The notes under the pieces were generated by a model, which was not told where the DNA came from, ran no database searches, and saw only the letters and a list, made by a program, of their open reading frames with translations. Positions 5,156-5,300 of a stretch of DNA of 5,300 nucleotides are shown piece after piece. This DNA comes from Spirochaetia bacterium UBA5368 (GTDB lineage: Bacteria; Spirochaetota; UBA4802; UBA5368). The first letter of the stretch is position 1. The number at the start of each line of letters is the position of its first letter. Location: NCBI GenBank assembly GCA_002407865.1, contig DHPI01000046.1, forward strand, positions 48,644 through 53,943. The letters run 5' to 3'. The position numbers and the translations under genes are program-made.

Positions 5156-5300
5156 ATGATGAAATTCTCATGTAAGCTGTTGCTCGCCGTTCCGCTTCTG
5201 GCGCTTTCGTGCGCATCCATACCTGTCGAAGGTAACGGCTTTTTCAACCCGGATGAGCTGGCCCTGCTGGATAAAACAACCCAGGCAATAGACTATGGCT
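5156..5300 (+). CDS. Putative lipoprotein, N-terminal part (3' end outside window)
   Basis: The visible 48 codons begin with a lipoprotein-like signal peptide. After a short basic N-terminus comes the hydrophobic stretch LLLAVPLLALSC, and the cysteine (residue 18 if translation starts at ATG 5159) would be the lipidated residue. The lipobox reads A-L-S-C rather than the usual L-A/S-G/A-C, a looseness best known from spirochaetes. The mature part begins CASIPVEGNGFFNPDELALLDKT (roughly) and matches no family I recognise. GAGG (5148-5151) overlaps the stop of the upstream synthase and lies 4 nt from ATG 5156 or 7 nt from ATG 5159; the second ATG has the better spacing. The 6-bp gap to the synthase gene points to co-transcription and possibly translational coupling. 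The product would be anchored in the envelope. Function unknown. Confidence 0.75.
   Translation, partial: MMKFSCKLLLAVPLLALSCASIPVEGNGFFNPDELALLDKTTQAIDYG

Overview
The window holds six protein-coding genes, two cut by its edges, and very little non-coding DNA. The organism looks like a Gram-negative-type (diderm) bacterium of moderate GC. The evidence is a lipoprotein signal peptide with a loose, spirochaete-like lipobox, a cytoplasmic hybrid histidine kinase of the AHxFNNIL type common in deltaproteobacteria and spirochaetes, a stand-alone GspE/MshE N-terminal-type domain, and a NeuB-type sugar-acid synthase. A spirochaete or deltaproteobacterium-like lineage is my best guess, but the sequence does not prove it.

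Layout from left to right. (1) The C-terminal part of a branched-chain amino acid aminotransferase on + (to 407). (2) A 125-bp gap with two inverted repeats, the larger a GC-rich stem-loop. (3) A soluble hybrid sensor kinase on + (533-2170) with a GAF-like sensor, HisKA, HATPase and a C-terminal receiver. (4) A 65-residue protein on - (2182-2379), convergent with the kinase with 11 bp between stop codons; it consists almost entirely of two tandem 24-residue MshEN-type motifs. (5) Glycerol kinase GlpK on - (2482-3966), upstream of and co-directional with the small gene. (6) A divergent intergenic region (3967-4111) with a plausible sigma-70 promoter for glpK. (7) A NeuB/PseI/LegI-family synthase on + (4112-5149), followed after 6 bp by the start of a lipoprotein gene that runs off the right edge.

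How the genes relate: the aminotransferase and glycerol kinase are core metabolism. The kinase and the MshEN-type protein are signalling parts with no obvious output partner here; the kinase receiver has no output domain, so phosphate probably passes to an Hpt protein or response regulator elsewhere. The NeuB-like synthase and the lipoprotein appear to be co-transcribed and point to surface glycan or envelope functions.

Most of the window is ordinary. The items most worth a second look are the stand-alone MshEN-type protein that lacks the usual arginines, a perfect 21-bp palindrome resembling a Fur-family 7-1-7 box inside glpK, the degenerate G1 box of the kinase, the loss of the allosteric loop residues in GlpK, and the NeuB-like gene without visible partner genes. 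I found no mobile element, CRISPR array, tRNA or rRNA.
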